Shown here in pieces: positions 61,396 through 64,000 of a DNA stretch of 64,000 nucleotides (position 1 is the stretch's first letter; each line of letters opens with the position of its first letter). The DNA is from Microlunatus phosphovorus NM-1 (lineage in GTDB: Bacteria; Actinomycetota; Actinomycetes; Propionibacteriales; Propionibacteriaceae). The stretch lies in NCBI RefSeq assembly GCF_000270245.1, contig NC_015635.1, forward strand, positions 3,286,001-3,350,000. The letters are read 5' to 3'. Position numbers and translations under genes: made by a program. A model generated the notes under the pieces. That model saw nothing but the letters and a program-made list of their open reading frames with translations. It made no database searches and was not told the origin of the DNA.

Positions 61396-62397
61396 ATGGC
61401 GGTCCCCAGAGTCATCCGTACAGTCGTCGGCGTCACGATCGTCGTGGGCTTGGTCATCGCCGCTGGGATCAACGCCAACCGCTCGGGTTCCGGCACCGAC
61501 GTACGGACGAAGCTGACCGTGATCGCGCCCGCCGCACCTGGCGGTGGCTGGGACCTGGTGGCACGCGAAGCGCAGCAGGCCCTGCGCGCGGACGGCATCG
61601 TCAACAGCGTCACGGTGAACAACATCCCGGGTGCCGGCGGCACGATCGGCTTGACCACCGTCGCGCAGATGGAGGGCGAGGCCTCCATCATGATGGTCAC
61701 CGGCACGGTGATGATGGGTGGCATCACCCGCAACGACTCCCCGACCAAGCTCGACGAGCTCACCCCGATCGCCAGACTGGCGCAGGACTTCGAAGTCATC
61801 GCCGTCCCGAAGAACTCCCCCTTCCAGACACTGGACGACTTCTTCGCGGCCTGGCGTGAGAATCCCCGTGGCCTCTCGATCGGCGGCGGATCCGCAGGCG
61901 GCATCGACCACATGGTCGCTGCGCAGCTCGCCAGGGCGGCGAAGGTCGACCCGGCAGATCTGAAGTACGCCGCCTACGCCGGCGGCGGCGAGCTGACCAT
62001 CAACCTGCTCTCCACCGCGCCCGGCACGGTCGAGGTCGGCATCAGCGGCTACAACGATTTCCGGGACCTGCTGATCAACGGCAGCCTGCGGGCGCTGGCC
62101 GTGGTCGCGCCCGAGCGGATCGAAGGACTCGATGCGCCCACCATGATCGAACTCGGCCACGACGGTGTCGACGTCGTCAACTGGCGTGGGCTGGTGGCAC
62201 CCGGTGGACTCACCAAGGAGCAGCAGGCTGAGTTGATCGCCATCGTCGAGGAGATGGTCAAGACCGAGAGCTGGCAGGCCGCGGTCGAACGCAACCGCTG
62301 GCAGGAATGGCTGCTGACCGGAGACGAGTTCGGCGAATTCCTCACCACCGAACAGAAACGAATAGACAAGATCCTGACAGATCTGGGGCTGGCATGA
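61396..62397 (+). CDS. tctC: tripartite tricarboxylate transporter substrate-binding protein (TctC/Bug)
   Basis: 333 residues from ATG 61396, preceded by AAAGGAG. An N-terminal hydrophobic segment (VVGVTIVVGLVIAAGINA) acts as signal or anchor; there is no lipobox cysteine. The Bug fold shows APAAPGGGWDLVAREAQQAL, NIPGAGGTIGLTTVAQ and SIGGGSAGGIDHMVAAQLA. It binds a carboxylate such as citrate or tricarballylate outside the membrane. The next gene's ATG overlaps its stop (ATGA). Confidence 0.93.
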   Translation: MAVPRVIRTVVGVTIVVGLVIAAGINANRSGSGTDVRTKLTVIAPAAPGGGWDLVAREAQQALRADGIVNSVTVNNIPGAGGTIGLTTVAQMEGEASIMMVTGTVMMGGITRNDSPTKLDELTPIARLAQDFEVIAVPKNSPFQTLDDFFAAWRENPRGLSIGGGSAGGIDHMVAAQLARAAKVDPADLKYAAYAGGGELTINLLSTAPGTVEVGISGYNDFRDLLINGSLRALAVVAPERIEGLDAPTMIELGHDGVDVVNWRGLVAPGGLTKEQQAELIAIVEEMVKTESWQAAVERNRWQEWLLTGDEFGEFLTTEQKRIDKILTDLGLA

Positions 62398-62897
62398 GCG
62401 ACACCACCGAGACCACTGCTCACCGCGGCTTCTGGGCCGGTCGCGCAGCACTGCTGATGCCGGCGGTCCTGGTCGGCATCGCCGTCTTCCTCGGCATCGG
62501 CGTCGCCCAGATGGAAGTCGCCGGCAGTGAGGAGCTGTTCGGCCCCAAGGCGTTCCCCCTGATCACCATCGCACTGCTGCTGGTGGTCGCCGTGCTGCTG
62601 ACGATCAGCATCATCCGCAACCCCGAGGAGCCGAGGCCCGACGGCGAGAACCCCTCCAGCAACTGGCGCTCCGTGGGCATCGTCGTCGGCACCTTGGTGC
62701 TCTTCATCGCCCTGCTGGAGACCGCCGGGTGGATCATCGCCGCCGCGCTGTTGTTCGCGGGCGTGGCCGTGGGCCTGGGCAGCCGTCGGTACGGGCTGTT
62801 GATCTGCGTCGGCTTCATCATCTCCTCACTCGTCCAACTGGTCTTCGTCGGACTGCTTGGGCTGTCACTTCCACCCGGCGTCTTCGGGCTGTTCTGA
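62394..62897 (+). CDS. tctB: tripartite tricarboxylate transporter small membrane subunit (TctB)
   Basis: 167 residues from ATG 62394 with four membrane helices (LLMPAVLVGIAVFLGIGVAQ, AFPLITIALLLVVAVLL, VGIVVGTLVLFIALLE, GWIIAAALLFAGVAVGLG). The GSEELFGPKAFPLI loop is the TctB signature region. It works with TctA and TctC in Na+ or H+ coupled uptake. ATGA overlap with tctC. Confidence 0.92.
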   Translation: MSDTTETTAHRGFWAGRAALLMPAVLVGIAVFLGIGVAQMEVAGSEELFGPKAFPLITIALLLVVAVLLTISIIRNPEEPRPDGENPSSNWRSVGIVVGTLVLFIALLETAGWIIAAALLFAGVAVGLGSRRYGLLICVGFIISSLVQLVFVGLLGLSLPPGVFGLF

Positions 62898-62909
62898 GAG
62901 GACCGGAAC

Positions 62910-64000
62910 ATGGATCAGTTGATGAACCTGCTCGGCGGCTTCGGCGATGTGCTGACCCCGATCAACCTGCTCTATGTGGTGCTCGGTGCCGTGATGGGCA
63001 CCGCGGTCGGCGTGCTGCCGGGCCTCGGCTCCGCGATGGCGGTCGCCCTGCTGCTGCCGCTGACGTTCACGCTGGATCCGCTGGCGGCACTGATCATGTT
63101 CGCCGGTGTGTACTTCGGCGGCCTGTTCGGAGACTCGATCGCCGGCATCTTGATGAACACCCCGGGCAACTCGACAGCGATCGCCGGAGCCTTCGAGGGG
63201 CATCGGATGGCCAAGGCGGGCCGCGCCCCGCAGGCTCTGGCGACGTCGGCGATCGGCGCCTTCACCGGCGGCATCCTGGCCACGATCCTGGTCGTGTTCT
63301 TCGCCCCCACCCTGGCCGAGATGGCCACCAAGTTCGGACCCGGCGAGTACTTCGCGCTGGCCGTCTTCGCCTTCGTCGCCACCTCGGCCGTGGTCTCGGA
63401 CTCCGCCATCAAAGGCCTGGCCACGCTGGCCATCGGTCTCGCCGTGGCCACCATCGGCATCGATCAGGTCAGCGGAGCCCAGCGGTTCACCTTCGGGGTG
63501 ATGGAGCTCTTCGACGGCGTCAGCATCGTGGTGCTGACCGTCGCGCTGCTCGCCCTCGGCGAGGTGATCTACGTCGCCTCTCGCGTCGGACGACCGGAGG
63601 ACCGCAGCCTGATCGCCTCCAAGGGCAGGCCATTCCTGAGCCGCGCCGAGTTCAAAGAGGCGCTTCCGGCCTGGCTGCGCGGCACCGCATTCGGCGTACC
63701 GTTCGGCGTGATCCCCGCCGGTGGCGCAGAGGTCCCCACCTTCCTGGCGTACGGCACCGAGCGCAAGCTGGACCGCCGCCGACCCAATCCGATGTTCGGC
63801 AAGGGCGCGATCCGCGGGGTCGCCGGACCGGAGGCTGCGGGGAACGCCACCGCCGGGACCGCGATGGGCGCGCTGCTCGCACTCGGTCTGCCGACCTCGG
63901 CCACCGCAGCCGTGCTGCTGGCCGCGTTCCAGCAGTACGGCATGCAGCCCGGACCGCTGTTGTTCGAGCGCAGCGGCCCGCTCGTCTGGGCGCTGTTGGC
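62910..64000 (+). CDS. tctA: tripartite tricarboxylate transporter large membrane subunit (TctA), truncated by window end
   Basis: 363 codons are visible from ATG 62910, and the frame stays open to the last base; full TctA has about 500 residues. GAGAGG precedes the ATG by eight bases. Family blocks: [59 protein letters not shown] and [16 protein letters not shown]. Many membrane helices. It is the channel of the system begun by tctC-tctB. Confidence 0.95.
   Translation, partial: MDQLMNLLGGFGDVLTPINLLYVVLGAVMGTAVGVLPGLGSAMAVALLLPLTFTLDPLAALIMFAGVYFGGLFGDSIAGILMNTPGNSTAIAGAFEGHRMAKAGRAPQALATSAIGAFTGGILATILVVFFAPTLAEMATKFGPGEYFALAVFAFVATSAVVSDSAIKGLATLAIGLAVATIGIDQVSGAQRFTFGVMELFDGVSIVVLTVALLALGEVIYVASRVGRPEDRSLIASKGRPFLSRAEFKEALPAWLRGTAFGVPFGVIPAGGAEVPTFLAYGTERKLDRRRPNPMFGKGAIRGVAGPEAAGNATAGTAMGALLALGLPTSATAAVLLAAFQQYGMQPGPLLFERSGPLVWALL

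Overview
The window reads as one continuous stretch of a high-GC actinobacterial chromosome. Several lines support this. There is a fused E2-E1 2-oxoglutarate enzyme (kgd), a WhiB1-type iron-sulfur regulator, a PdtaS-type histidine kinase and a SigR/RsrA pair with its own GGGAAT/CGTT promoter. A 24-residue ribosomal protein bL37 and the gene order SRAP - aroA - rsgA - hisN echo the whiB1-pdtaS-sigH-aroA region of Mycobacterium. A DasR-like regulator and many GTG starts fit as well. A member of Propionibacteriales (for example a Microlunatus relative) is my best guess; that is inference and not read from a marker gene.

Layout. 1-1.9 kb: end of a DUF4389 membrane protein, then decayed DNA (a methyltransferase with an in-frame TAG, an IS1380 transposase remnant). 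1.9-7.1 kb: sugar kinase, kgd and a 58-residue DUF6104 gene. 7.1-8.5 kb: a seven-copy 52-bp tandem repeat, small genes, a hemerythrin protein and a palindromic repeat. 8.5-14.1 kb: oxidoreductase, galK and a polar amino-acid ABC transporter. 14.1-28.6 kb: a housekeeping core (whiB1, pdtaS, bL37, rsrA-sigR, SRAP, marR, aroA, rsgA, hisN, Nudix, serA, P1 peptidase). 28.7-36.8 kb: secreted SpoIID/FG-GAP protein, Gfo-ThuA sugar pair, FUSC protein, ABC exporter, rhomboid-like protein. 36.8-42.7 kb: initiator tRNA followed by an accessory block (HTH antitoxin with a frameshifted PIN toxin, a 939-residue LQRxAGNxAV protein with an HNH-like C-terminus, an acetyltransferase). 42.5-47.3 kb: a second 52-bp repeat array and a complete urease operon ureAB-C-F-G-D. 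47.4-51.8 kb: a methyltransferase behind an iron-box-like palindrome, nucleotidyltransferase, DUF2278 protein and a Tat-exported esterase. 52.2-57.8 kb: SDR, BisC-like molybdoenzyme, aconitase X and a DasR-like regulator with a dre-like operator. 57.9-64 kb: FG-GAP protein, nitronate monooxygenase, CYTH, universal stress protein and the start of a tctCBA tricarboxylate transporter that runs off the window.

How it fits together. Operons are tight: many junctions are 1-8 bp ATGA/GTGA overlaps (ABC transporter, sigR-rsrA, SRAP-hydrolase, marR, thuA-gfo, urease, tctC-tctB). Several regulators appear next to sites they could bind: MarR with a perfect 18-bp palindrome, SigR with a SigR-type promoter, the DasR-like protein with a dre-like site.

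The least explained items are the 52-bp-period repeats found at two (perhaps three) separate loci in opposite orientations, a paired ~56-bp palindromic element at 8.4 and 52.1 kb, and the large orphan LQRxAGNxAV/HNH protein beside a toxin-antitoxin pair downstream of the initiator tRNA.
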